DNA from: Streptomyces flaveolus
GTDB lineage: Bacteria; Actinomycetota; Actinomycetes; Streptomycetales; Streptomycetaceae
Direction: 5' to 3'
Assembly (NCBI RefSeq): GCF_000716535.1
Contig: NZ_JNWV01000011.1
Coordinates: 62,001 to 126,000 of the forward strand
DNA length: 64,000 nucleotides
Each line of letters begins with the position of its first letter. Position 1 is the first letter of the stretch. Below the pieces are notes generated by a model, which saw only the letters and a list, made by a program, of their open reading frames with translations, did no database searches and was not told the origin of the DNA. Below are positions 35,303 to 45,672 of the stretch, one piece after another. Position numbers and translations under genes: made by a program.

Positions 35303-36184
35303 ATGCCCGCGTCCGCCCGGCAACGTTGTCACGCAGTTCTCGCCGGACTCGTCACCCTCGCCACCGCCGCCGTCGTGTCGCTCGCCGCAACCGCGCCCGC
35401 CAGCGCGGCCGACACCTGGACCGAGACCGGCTCCGACCGCGCCGACCCGCTGACCGAGAGCCAGGGCCTGACCTCGGTGGAGGTCCCGGCGAACAGCCCC
35501 AACCGCTACACCGGAATCGGCACCATCCCCCTCGGCGTCTCCAGCCGCGGCTGGAACCACGTCGGCGACCCCGACGCCTCGTACGACGGCTACTACATCG
35601 AGCCCTACCAGCGGGACTCCGGCAACTCCAAGATGTTCCGGGTGCAGGCACCCGGCGGCGCCTGGTCGGAGTACGTCCACACGCTGAGCGCGGGTGAGGC
35701 GCTGAACAACTCCTGGGCCGCGATCTCGCCCGACGGCCAGTGGATGCTGTCCGGGGAATGGGGCACGATGACCCGGCTGCTGGTCTTCCCGACCCCCGGG
35801 GTCAACCCGGCCACCTCCCCCTCGGCCAACCTCCCGCAGGCCTCCACCGTCCGCCTGGACCACGCCGTCCGCGACGTCCAGGGCTGCGACTTCTCCGGCC
35901 CGACCACCCTGCTGTGCTCCTCCGACGACCCGGAGGGCAGCCTGTTCGGCCTCACCAAGCCGCTGCTCCAGATCGACCTGTCGGCCGCGCCGAACGGCAC
36001 GGCCGACGTCTCGGGCCATGTCACGGCGCTTCGCCAGTTGCCGCTGCGCAGCTCCTGCTCGGGCACCTTCGAGGCGGAGGGCATCGACTACGACCGCCGG
36101 AGCGGCACCCTGCGCGTGATCGTGGTCTCGCCCGGCTTCTGCGTGCTGACGGACAGCAAGACGTACAAGTTCTCCCGCGGCTGA
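35303..36184 (+). CDS. Secreted protein of unknown function
   Basis: A 293-residue exported protein. Signal peptide residues 1-36 (MPASARQRCHAVLAGLVTLATAAVVSLAATAPASA). The mature part has repeated short beta-propeller-like motifs (NSWAAISPDGQWMLSGEWGTMTRLLVF, GIDYDRRSGTLRVIVVS) and four cysteines positioned as two disulfides (QGCDFSGPTTLLCSS and RSSCSG...GFCVL). This resembles lectin-like or propeller secreted proteins common in Streptomyces, but no enzymatic motif is visible. GAGGAG precedes the ATG. Confidence 0.8.
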   Translation: MPASARQRCHAVLAGLVTLATAAVVSLAATAPASAADTWTETGSDRADPLTESQGLTSVEVPANSPNRYTGIGTIPLGVSSRGWNHVGDPDASYDGYYIEPYQRDSGNSKMFRVQAPGGAWSEYVHTLSAGEALNNSWAAISPDGQWMLSGEWGTMTRLLVFPTPGVNPATSPSANLPQASTVRLDHAVRDVQGCDFSGPTTLLCSSDDPEGSLFGLTKPLLQIDLSAAPNGTADVSGHVTALRQLPLRSSCSGTFEAEGIDYDRRSGTLRVIVVSPGFCVLTDSKTYKFSRG

Positions 36185-36216
36185 GGTGTGTCCGGCGGCC
36201 GGTGGTGCTTTGCTGA

Positions 36217-38835
<2,619 letters not shown>

Positions 38836-38865
38836 GGGCCGCGCACGCGTCCCTAGGATGAGCCC

Positions 38866-39411
38866 ATGTCACTCCCGCACGCGATCCTCACCGCCCTGCT
38901 GGAAAAGCCGTCGTCGGGACTGGAGCTGACCCGCCGGTTCGACAAGTCGATCGGCTACTTCTGGTCCGCGACGCACCAGCAGATCTATCGCGAGCTGGGG
39001 AAACTGGAGGCGGAGGGCCTCATCCGCACCTTGCCGGCCGTGCAGCCGGCCCGCGGGCAGAAGAAGAGCTACGAGGTCCTGCCCGCGGGCCGCGCCGAGC
39101 TGGCCCGCTGGACCGCCGCCGCACAGGACCCGAAGACCATGCGGGATCCGCTCCTGCTGCGGCTGCGCGCGGCGGCCGTGGTCGGCACCGCGGGCCTGGA
39201 GGCGGATCTGCGCCGCCATCTGGAGCTGCACCGGCGGCAGCTGGCCGAGTACCGGCAGATCGAGGAGCGCGACTTCCCGCCCGACCGGGACGCCCCGCAG
39301 GACCGGCTGCGGCACCTGGTCCTGCGGGCGGGCATCGACCTGGAGACCTTCTGGACCCAGTGGCTCACCCACGCCCTGACGGAGTTCGCCGAGCTGCCGG
39401 ACACCGACTGA
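38866..39411 (+). CDS. PadR-family transcriptional regulator (fadH operon)
   Basis: A 181-residue PadR protein: HAILTALLEKPSSGLELTRRFDKSIGYFWSATHQQIYRELGKLEAEGLIRT is the winged helix, and the C-terminal helical domain (HRRQLAEYRQIEERDFP, FWTQWLTHALTEFAEL) forms the dimer. It is 30 nt after fadH and convergent with a secreted-protein gene. It most likely binds the perfect palindrome at 36746-36765 and represses fadH and itself; the inducer could be an unsaturated acyl derivative or an aromatic compound. Confidence 0.9.
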   Translation: MSLPHAILTALLEKPSSGLELTRRFDKSIGYFWSATHQQIYRELGKLEAEGLIRTLPAVQPARGQKKSYEVLPAGRAELARWTAAAQDPKTMRDPLLLRLRAAAVVGTAGLEADLRRHLELHRRQLAEYRQIEERDFPPDRDAPQDRLRHLVLRAGIDLETFWTQWLTHALTEFAELPDTD

Positions 39412-39447
39412 GGCGCGCTCGTTCGCCGGTACGGCCGTGAGGACCGC

Positions 39448-40023
39448 TCAGAGCCGGTAGGGCTTCGAGCGGCGGCGCAGGACCCAGCCCGTGGCCACGA
39501 CCCCGGCGCCGACCAGGGCAGCGCCGACGCCCAGGGTCAGCGGGCCGTAGTCGCGGGCGGCGCCGCCGAGTCCGCCCATCACGCCCCGGGACGGTGCCGG
39601 GACGGACGTCGAGGAGATCGTCGGTTTCGCGGGTGCCGGCGTGGACACGGGAGCGGAAGCGGGCGCGGACCCGGACACGATCACCGACTGGCTGCCCGCC
39701 GTGAGGCCGCTGGAGCAGACCACCACCACGGTGTACGTCCCCGGGCTCACCCCCGTCCAGGCCGCTGACTGGCTGACGGACGTGCCGGACAGGGCCACCT
39801 GCCGGCCCTGGGCGAAGTTCGCCTGCCGGCTGGTGAGCAGGGCTGCCGTTCCCCAGCTGCCGTTGATCTGGGTGCAGGCGCTGGTGACCACGGAGACCGT
39901 GGTGCCAGTGGTGCTGACCGAGATGCCCGAGACCGCGGCGGACGGCCCGGCGAGCGCGGCCGGCAGGGCGGCGGCGGCCGCCAGGGTCAGGCCGGAGCGG
40001 AGCAGAAGTCGCGAGGTGTGCAT
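39448..40023 (-). CDS. Secreted Ser/Thr-rich protein with C-terminal membrane anchor
   Basis: A 191-residue surface protein. Signal peptide residues 1-29. The mature region is rich in Ser, Thr and Val, with a beta-strand-like pattern (SVSTTGTTVSVVTSACTQINGSWGTAALLTS) and two cysteines probably forming one disulfide. A Pro/Ser linker follows (SAPASAPVSTPAPAKPTISS), then a C-terminal helix (LTLGVGAALVGAGVVATGWVL) and the basic end RRRSKPYRL. It has no LPXTG sorting motif. Family unknown; probably a wall-associated protein. Confidence 0.75.
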   Translation of the reverse strand: MHTSRLLLRSGLTLAAAAALPAALAGPSAAVSGISVSTTGTTVSVVTSACTQINGSWGTAALLTSRQANFAQGRQVALSGTSVSQSAAWTGVSPGTYTVVVVCSSGLTAGSQSVIVSGSAPASAPVSTPAPAKPTISSTSVPAPSRGVMGGLGGAARDYGPLTLGVGAALVGAGVVATGWVLRRRSKPYRL

Positions 40024-40240
40024 GGGCTGGCCTCCGGCGGCACGGTCGGCGGTACGTCCCATGCGCCGCCGGGGGTCGGGAAACGTCCGTGCTGCCTCAA
40101 CCGCAGCCAACGCGTCACCGGACCCACCCGCATGCGGGACGCGTCCGGCCGGGTGACGGGCTACTCCGTCCGGCGCACACGGACACGCCGACCCGATGCT
40201 CCGGTCAGCCGCGCGTCGTCACGCCTGCGGGGTGCGCCGG

Positions 40241-41218
40241 TCAGCCGCCCGTGGTCACCGTCCGCTCCACCGACCAGCCGCCCCAGGTGCCGTCCGGGAG
40301 TCGGGCCCGCAGTCGCACCCGGTGTTCCTCCCCGGCGGTGGTGCCCACGTAGAAGCTGTGGCGTGCCCGGCCTCGCGGCGGTGTGCCGCCCCAGACCAGG
40401 GAGGTGGTCGCGGTGCGGTCCAGCTCGATCCGGTACTCGGTGATCACTCCGTCCGTGCGCGGCGGGTCCCAGGCCAGGTCGATGTAGTGGGCCCCGCCGG
40501 AGCGGTGGGTGGCGGCGGTGAACCCGGTGGGCGCGGTGTTCCGGCCGTCGTCGGTGCCCGGCGTGGTGAGGCGGACCGGGGCGCCGGCGGGGGAGAGGTT
40601 GTCGGCGGCGTCGCGGGCCCGGACCGTGAAGACGTAACGGCTGCCGGGGCGCAGGCCGGTGACGACGGTGGCGGTCTGGTCGCCGCCGACGCTGTGGATC
40701 TTCACTCCGCCCTGGTAGACGTCGTACGACAGCACGCCCCGGTCGTCCCGCGACGCGCCCCAGGACAGCTGGACCGCGCGGCTGCCCACGGCCCGCCCGG
40801 TGGTCGTCGCCGGCCGGGTCGGCGCCGAGTGGTCCGCCGCCGCCACAGCCGGCGTCCGGGCGCGCACCGCCCGGCTCGGCGGGCCCGAACGGCCCGCGCC
40901 GTCCCGGGCCCGCACGGTGAACGCATACATGGTGGACGGCCTGAGCCTGGTGACGTCCACCATGTGCTGTGAACCCGGTACTTCCGCCACCTTGGTGGGG
41001 CCGCGATAGACCTCGTAGACGCGGACGCCTGAGCCGTCCGGTGCCGCGTTCCACATCACGTGGACGCTGGTGGCGCTGCCCGCCGCGGCGGTGACCCCGA
41101 CCGGGGCGCCGGGCACCCGGCCCTCGCCGCCACCGTCGTCGGCACGGCTCCAGCCGCAGGACGCGACCAGCAGCAGCGAGCCGCAGACCAGTACGAGCGG
41201 AACGGGAACGCGTCGCAC
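40241..41218 (-). CDS. Lipoprotein with three fibronectin type III domains
   Basis: A 325-residue lipoprotein. Lipobox LVASC with lipidated Cys21 after a short signal (VRRVPVPLVLVCGSLLLVASC). Three FnIII repeats follow, each with the W...Y...A/V...Y pattern (GVTAAAGSATSVHVMWNAAP, GRAVGSRAVQLSWGASR, GFTAATHRSGGAHYIDLAWDPP). The linkers are Pro/Gly-rich. FnIII modules usually serve as spacers or carbohydrate-proximal domains in secreted glycanases; here they form the whole mature protein. Start GTG 41218 has GGGGGAGG upstream. Confidence 0.82.
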   Translation of the reverse strand: MRRVPVPLVLVCGSLLLVASCGWSRADDGGGEGRVPGAPVGVTAAAGSATSVHVMWNAAPDGSGVRVYEVYRGPTKVAEVPGSQHMVDVTRLRPSTMYAFTVRARDGAGRSGPPSRAVRARTPAVAAADHSAPTRPATTTGRAVGSRAVQLSWGASRDDRGVLSYDVYQGGVKIHSVGGDQTATVVTGLRPGSRYVFTVRARDAADNLSPAGAPVRLTTPGTDDGRNTAPTGFTAATHRSGGAHYIDLAWDPPRTDGVITEYRIELDRTATTSLVWGGTPPRGRARHSFYVGTTAGEEHRVRLRARLPDGTWGGWSVERTVTTGG

Positions 41219-41638
41219 GGTTCTGCCTCCCCCGGACGGCCTCGGCATCCCTAAAGGTCCGGACCAATATGGCCCGGCCGGTGCGGCCACAGCAAGGGGG
41301 CCGCGTTGGTGAGCATCCCCGGACGTTACGTATGCTGAGCGTCCCAACGGCTGAACTACCCAAGAGGGCGGGGAAGTTCATGCCCGTGGCGCGGACACGC
41401 TGTCGTCGCCGAAACCGCGCCGGCGCGGGTGGCCGGGGGATCCGGGTCGGTACCCGGTCCGGATCCCCGGCCCCTGTTGTCTCCGCCGAGCCCCGAGGCT
41501 CGCCCAGTTGTCCCCTTACGGGGTGTCAGAAGCGTGCTCCATCCGGCCCCTTCGCGGCGGCCCCCGTGGCCCTGCGCCCGGAGCCGCACCACAGTGTGCT
41601 GGATGTCCGCCATGTCCCCGACGAGAGGGTCCCTCATC
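41219..41638. other. 420-nt divergent intergenic region
   Basis: Between the FnIII lipoprotein and GH75 genes. Contains a 10-bp hairpin GGGGATCCGG/CCGGATCCCC (41436-41468) and a CCCCTTACGGGG stem at about 41512. A TATGCT box (41331-41336) 19 nt after TTGGTG (41306-41311) is a weak promoter candidate for the chitosanase. No coding content recognised. Confidence 0.4.
41436..41468 (+). promoter_or_regulatory. 10-bp hairpin in the chitosanase leader
   Basis: Perfect arms GGGGATCCGG (41436-41445) and CCGGATCCCC (41459-41468) with a 13-nt loop that can itself refold (CCGGGT/ACCCGG). It lies in the 5' region of the chitosanase gene and may act as an attenuator or transcription stop. Confidence 0.45.
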
Positions 41639-42340
41639 GTGCGTGTCCCGTCGCTGATCCTGGCCGCGGCCGGCGCCGCCCTGATCGCCCCGGCGGCGCT
41701 GCCCGCCCCGGCCACCGCCGTCCCGCCCCGCGAGCGGCCCGCGGCCCGGGGTGAGGGCGGGGTCACCGCCGCCGACCTGCTGGCTCGGACCGGCACGTGC
41801 ACCGAGCTCTCCCGGGGCCGGTACCGCACCGACGCCGGCAGCCCCGCGACCGTCCCCGTCTGCGGCACCGACGACGCCGTCTTCTGGAAGGCCGACCTGG
41901 ACGTTGACTGCGACGGGCGGCCCACCACCCACTGCAACTCCGGCACCGACCCGGTCTTCGCCCCCACCACGGCCTTCCAGCAGTCCGACGGCCTCCACCT
42001 GAACGCCGAGACGCTGCCCTACATCGTGGTCCCCGCGCCCAGCTCCCGCTGGGACTACCGCGAGCACGGCATCCAGGGCGGCTCCGTGGCGGCCGTCGTC
42101 CACGGCGACCGGGTGCGGTACGCGGTCGTCGGCGACACCGGCCCGAGCGACCTCATCGGCGAGGCCTCCTACGCCACCGCCGAGGACCTCGGCATCGACC
42201 CCGACCCGCTCACCGGCGGCGCGCCGTCCGACGTCACCTACATCCTCTTCCGGAACTCCCGGATCACCCCGATCGAGGACCACGAGGCAGCGGTGTCGAC
42301 GGGCGAACGGCTGGCCAAACAGTTCCTCACGACCGACTGA
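41639..42340 (+). CDS. Secreted GH75 chitosanase
   Basis: A 233-residue secreted enzyme that cleaves chitosan. Start GTG 41639 has GAGAGGG upstream and gives a clean signal peptide (VRVPSLILAAAGAALIAPAALPAPATA). The GH75 domain covers residues 45-233: VPVCGTDDAVFWKADLDVDCDGRPTTHC, QQSDGLHLNAETLPYIVVP and YAVVGDTGPSDLIGEASYATAEDLGI carry the paired Asp/Glu catalytic region of the family. An in-frame ATG at 41612 is an alternative start. Chitosan is a fungal-wall polymer, so the gene fits a soil-polymer-degrading lifestyle. Confidence 0.88.
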   Translation: MRVPSLILAAAGAALIAPAALPAPATAVPPRERPAARGEGGVTAADLLARTGTCTELSRGRYRTDAGSPATVPVCGTDDAVFWKADLDVDCDGRPTTHCNSGTDPVFAPTTAFQQSDGLHLNAETLPYIVVPAPSSRWDYREHGIQGGSVAAVVHGDRVRYAVVGDTGPSDLIGEASYATAEDLGIDPDPLTGGAPSDVTYILFRNSRITPIEDHEAAVSTGERLAKQFLTTD

Positions 42341-42463
42341 CCGACCGGTCCGGGGTACCCGGCGCTCCTCCGGCGCCCGCGCGGGCCGCCATGCCTCGGC
42401 GGCCACTGGCCGGCCCGGCACGGAAGCCCGAGCCGATCGTCACTGGCCGGCCCCTCAGGGAAC

Positions 42464-42484
42464 CCCGGCCGACCGTCGGCCGGG
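42464..42484. terminator. Terminator between chitosanase and dhaM
   Basis: CCCGGCC (42464-42470) and GGCCGGG (42478-42484) with a 7-nt loop, 124 nt after the GH75 stop and 38 nt after the dhaM stop (minus strand). Confidence 0.55.
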
Positions 42485-42490
42485 CCGGGG

Positions 42491-42536
42491 CCCCGGTGGC
42501 ACACCTTGCGGTACCCCGGTGTCACACCTTGCGGTA
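42491..42536. repeat. 23-bp tandem duplication at the 3' end of dhaM
   Basis: The 23-nt unit (CCCCGGTGGCACACCTTGCG then GTA) at 42491-42513 repeats immediately at 42514-42536 with one mismatch (G to T). The second copy contains the dhaM stop and last codons; the first is outside the gene. Confidence 0.8.
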
Positions 42537-42932
42537 GCTGTACGCCTCCGCCGCCGCGGCCTCCACCGCGTCGAGGTCCGCCCCGGCGGCGGAGGTGACC
42601 ACGGCGGCCACCGCGCCCTCCACGAACGGCGCGTCCACCAGGCGCGTGCCGTCCGGCAGTTCGTCGCCCTCGGCGAGCAGCGCCTTCACCGTGAGCACCG
42701 CGCTGCCCAGGTCGGTGAGGACCGCCACCCCGGCCCCCCGGTCCACCGAGGCCGCCGCGGCGGAGACCAGCTCGGCGCTGGTGCCGAGCCCGCCGTCCGC
42801 GGTGCCGCCCGCCGGGGCCACCGGTACCGCGGTCGCCCCGCCCGCCAGCCTCTTGGCCAGCTCGGCGACCGAGGCGGCCACCTCCGCGCTGTGCGACACC
42901 AGCACGATCCCGACCAGCTTCCCCTCGCTCAC
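42522..42932 (-). CDS. dhaM: PTS-dependent dihydroxyacetone kinase, phosphotransferase subunit DhaM
   Basis: A 136-residue phosphoryl-carrier subunit with the fold of PTS EIIA-mannose. The phosphorylated residue is His14 in GIVLVSHSAEV; the rest (GGTADGGLGTSAELV, GVAVLTDLGSAVLTVKAL) matches DhaM. It takes phosphate from PTS HPr and passes it to ADP bound on DhaL. Only the EIIA-like domain is present, whereas E. coli DhaM carries HPr and EI-like domains too. The start GTG 42932 overlaps the dhaL stop (GTGA). Third gene of the dhaK-dhaL-dhaM operon. Its 3' end is duplicated by a 23-bp tandem repeat. Confidence 0.92.
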   Translation of the reverse strand: MSEGKLVGIVLVSHSAEVAASVAELAKRLAGGATAVPVAPAGGTADGGLGTSAELVSAAAASVDRGAGVAVLTDLGSAVLTVKALLAEGDELPDGTRLVDAPFVEGAVAAVVTSAAGADLDAVEAAAAEAYSYRKV

Positions 42933-43534
42933 TGCTCCGCCTCCGCCGTCTCGGCCAGCGCGGCGATCAGCAGCGCCGACGAGGTCGCCCCCGGGTCCTG
43001 GTGGCCGATGCTGCGCTCGCCCAGATAGCTCGCCCGCCCCTTGCGGGCCTGCAACGGGATGGTCGCCCGCGCGCCCTCCTCGGCGGCGGCCCGCGCGGCG
43101 CCGAACCCGGTCCCGAGCGCGTCCACGGCCGGCACCAGGGCGTCGATCATGGTCTTGTCGCCGGGTGCCGCCCCGCCGAGCGTCATCACCCCCTCCACGC
43201 CCGCGCGCAGCGCCGCGGCCAGCTCCTCCTCGCCGACCTCGGCGGCGTCCCCGAGCGCCTTGCCGGTCCGGCGCAGCAGGGTGCCGTACAGCGGTCCGGA
43301 CGCACCGCCGACCGTCGAGATCAACTGCCGCCCGGCCAGCGTCAGCACGGCACCCGGGGTGTCCGGCGCCTCCTTCTCCAGGACGGCCGTCACGGCCGTG
43401 AACCCGCGCTGCAGATTGCTGCCGTGGTCCGCGTCCCCGATGGCCGAGTCGAGGGCGGTGAGCCGTTCCGCCTCGCGGCTGACGGCCGCGGCGGCCGTCG
43501 CCATCCAACGGCGGAAGAATTCGGCGTCGAGCAC
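42929..43534 (-). CDS. dhaL: Dihydroxyacetone kinase ADP-binding subunit DhaL
   Basis: A 201-residue helical-barrel subunit that holds ADP permanently as a cofactor, accepts phosphate from DhaM and gives it to dihydroxyacetone on DhaK. The Mg-ADP motif GDADHG (Asp34, Asp36, His37) is near the N-terminus, and GGASGPLYGTLL and APGDKTMIDALVPA are family signatures. Lies 67 nt after dhaK and overlaps dhaM by 4 nt. Together they convert dihydroxyacetone to DHAP. Confidence 0.93.
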   Translation of the reverse strand: MLDAEFFRRWMATAAAAVSREAERLTALDSAIGDADHGSNLQRGFTAVTAVLEKEAPDTPGAVLTLAGRQLISTVGGASGPLYGTLLRRTGKALGDAAEVGEEELAAALRAGVEGVMTLGGAAPGDKTMIDALVPAVDALGTGFGAARAAAEEGARATIPLQARKGRASYLGERSIGHQDPGATSSALLIAALAETAEAEQ

Positions 43535-43601
43535 TGGATCTCCTCGCGTGGTAGGGCTGTCGGCCGTTCGGCCGGGATGGGTCGCCGTCTGCTCCGCCGT
43601 G

Positions 43602-44594
43602 TCACATTCCCCAGCGCAGCGCCGGGGTCTTCACCGGCGCGTCCCACAGCCGCAGCAGCTCCTCGTCGGCCTGGCACAGCGTCACCGAGGCGCCCGCCAT
43701 GTCCAGCGAGGTCACGTAGTTGCCGACGAGGATGCGGGCCACGGCGACCCCGCGTTCCCGCAGCACCCGCTGCACCTCCGCGTTGAAGCCGTACAGCTCC
43801 AGCAGCGGCGTCGCGCCCATCCCGTTGACCAGCACCAGGACCGGGCTGCGCGGCGGCATGTCCTCCAGGATGGCGTTGACCGCGAAGTCGGCGATCTCCC
43901 CGGAGGTCATCATCGGCCGCCGCTCGCGGCCCGGCTCACCGTGGATGCCGATGCCCAACTCCAGTTCGCCGTCGGGCAGGTCGAAGGTCGGGCTGCCCTT
44001 CGCCGGGGTCGTGCAGGCGCTCAGGGCCACGCCGAAACTGCGGGAGTTCTCGTTGACCTGGCGGCCGATGGCCTCCACGCGCTCCAGCGGCTGCCCCTCG
44101 GCCGCGGCGGCGCCCGCGATCTTCTCCACGAAGAGCGTCGCGCCGGTGCCGCGCCGGCCGGCCGTGTAGAGGCTGTCGGTGACGGCCACGTCGTCGTCGA
44201 CGAGCACCTTGGCGACCTGGATGCCCTCGTCCTCGGCGAGCTCGGCCGCCATGTCGAAGTTGAGCACGTCGCCGGTGTAGTTCTTCACCACGAACAGCAC
44301 GCCCGCGCCGCTGTCCACGGCTGCCGCGGCACGCGCCATCTGGTCGGGCACCGGCGAGGTGAACACCTCTCCGGGGCAGGCCGCGGACAGCATGCCCGGG
44401 CCGACGAACCCGCCGTGCAGCGGCTCGTGCCCCGAGCCTCCGCCCGACACGAGCGCGACCTGACCGGCCACGGGGGCGTCCCGGCGGACGATCACCCGGT
44501 TCTCCACGTCCACGTTCAGGTCCGGATACGCGGCCGCCATACCGCGCAGCGCGTCCGCCACGACGGTCTCCGGGACGTTGATCAGCATCTTCAT
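43602..44594 (-). CDS. dhaK: Dihydroxyacetone kinase substrate-binding subunit DhaK
   Basis: A 330-residue subunit that binds dihydroxyacetone covalently as a hemiaminal to His218, in GIGIHGEPG, the same position as in E. coli DhaK. The phosphate-loop region GGGSGHEPLHGG (residues 51-62, with His56) and VKNYTGDVLNF are present. First gene of the dhaKLM operon, with AGGAGA upstream of the ATG. A DhaR or GylR-type regulator is not adjacent. Dihydroxyacetone kinase supports growth on glycerol-derived or formaldehyde-derived dihydroxyacetone. Confidence 0.94.
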   Translation of the reverse strand: MKMLINVPETVVADALRGMAAAYPDLNVDVENRVIVRRDAPVAGQVALVSGGGSGHEPLHGGFVGPGMLSAACPGEVFTSPVPDQMARAAAAVDSGAGVLFVVKNYTGDVLNFDMAAELAEDEGIQVAKVLVDDDVAVTDSLYTAGRRGTGATLFVEKIAGAAAAEGQPLERVEAIGRQVNENSRSFGVALSACTTPAKGSPTFDLPDGELELGIGIHGEPGRERRPMMTSGEIADFAVNAILEDMPPRSPVLVLVNGMGATPLLELYGFNAEVQRVLRERGVAVARILVGNYVTSLDMAGASVTLCQADEELLRLWDAPVKTPALRWGM

Positions 44595-44725
44595 GCGTAT
44601 CTCCTCGTGAGCTCGGCGCTTTCGCCCAGGACCGGCGTCGACAGGACGTCAGGTGCCGACGGCCGCCCGAGGGGGGAGGCCGCCCGTCCCGTCTACTGGA
44701 AGTATCGACCTTGCGGCGGCGAAGG

Positions 44726-45583
44726 TCACCTGCGACCGCGCCGCTTCACGGTGCGTAGCCGCCTCTCGACCCACAGTGCCCGCCGGGCGATCTGCGCGGT
44801 CGGGCCGAACCGCGCCAGGACGGTCATGGTCGGCCGGACGTTGCGTGCTCCGGGCAGCCGCCGCAGCACGGGCCGGACCACGCCGAAGTACGCGCCGCGT
44901 CCCCGGGGCAGCGGCAGTTCGCGCACCTCGGTGACGGCCGGGTGCGCCGTGCGGATCTTCGGCACCTCACCGGCGACGAGCCCCCAGGACATGGGCGGAG
45001 CGAGATAGCCCTGCGCCGTCTTCATCCGACCGCGCCGGGTGCGTTCGCTGAACCACCGCGGCACCGCGTCGAAGACCAGTGCTCCGCAGGGGAACGCCTC
45101 GGCGCAGCCGGCGATCAGGTGCCGCACCTCGGCCGGGCGCAGGTACATCAGCAGGCCCTGGGCGGTGACGAGCACGCCGTGCGACGGGTCGACCTCGTCC
45201 CGCCAGGACAGGTCCAGTGCCGACCGCGCCGGCGTCCGGCGGCGTTCCCGGTCCGGCAGCAGTGCCCGGCGCACCTTCGCCGTCTTCGGGGGTTCCACGC
45301 AGAGCCAGTGCGCACGGCCGTTGTCGACCCGCCAGAACTGCGTCTCCAGCCCTTCGGCGAGCGTGACGACGGTGCCGCGGGGATGCTCCTGGAGGAAGGC
45401 CCTGACGGCGTCGTCGAAGGTGCGCACCCGCAGGGCCTGCCCCTGGGCGAGGAGTGGGGAGGGCGTGCCGAAGGTCTCTTCGAAGGGGTAGTCGATGCGC
45501 TCGACGAGCTCGATCGCCTTCGGGTCGTCGAGCACGGGTCGCGGCTGCCGTGCCTCGAAGGCCCGCTGGTGGAGGTTCCACAA
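44726..45583 (-). CDS. LCM/PPM1-type SAM-dependent O-methyltransferase (5' end uncertain)
   Basis: About 285 residues of the leucine-carboxyl-methyltransferase/PPM1 family: VVTLAEGLETQFWRVDN (motif I region), WLCVEPPKTAKVRR, SHGVLVTAQGLLMYL and ALVFDAVPRWFSERT. It follows the GH65 gene. The given TTG start (45583) cuts off conserved sequence: the same frame continues upstream as DDDGRRRIDLEGVPETL, which looks like the family's true N-terminus but has no start codon. A GTG at 45654 is one base out of frame behind a run of six G (minus strand, plus 45647-45652). A missing G would explain this, so the gene is either frameshifted or begins unusually. Confidence 0.78.
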   Translation of the reverse strand: MWNLHQRAFEARQPRPVLDDPKAIELVERIDYPFEETFGTPSPLLAQGQALRVRTFDDAVRAFLQEHPRGTVVTLAEGLETQFWRVDNGRAHWLCVEPPKTAKVRRALLPDRERRRTPARSALDLSWRDEVDPSHGVLVTAQGLLMYLRPAEVRHLIAGCAEAFPCGALVFDAVPRWFSERTRRGRMKTAQGYLAPPMSWGLVAGEVPKIRTAHPAVTEVRELPLPRGRGAYFGVVRPVLRRLPGARNVRPTMTVLARFGPTAQIARRALWVERRLRTVKRRGRR

Positions 45584-45672
45584 CAGTGTCTCGGGGACGC
45601 CCTCCAGGTCGATGCGCCGCCGCCCGTCGTCGTCCGTCGCGCCCGTCCCCCCACCGGTCCGTCGCCGCCGTG

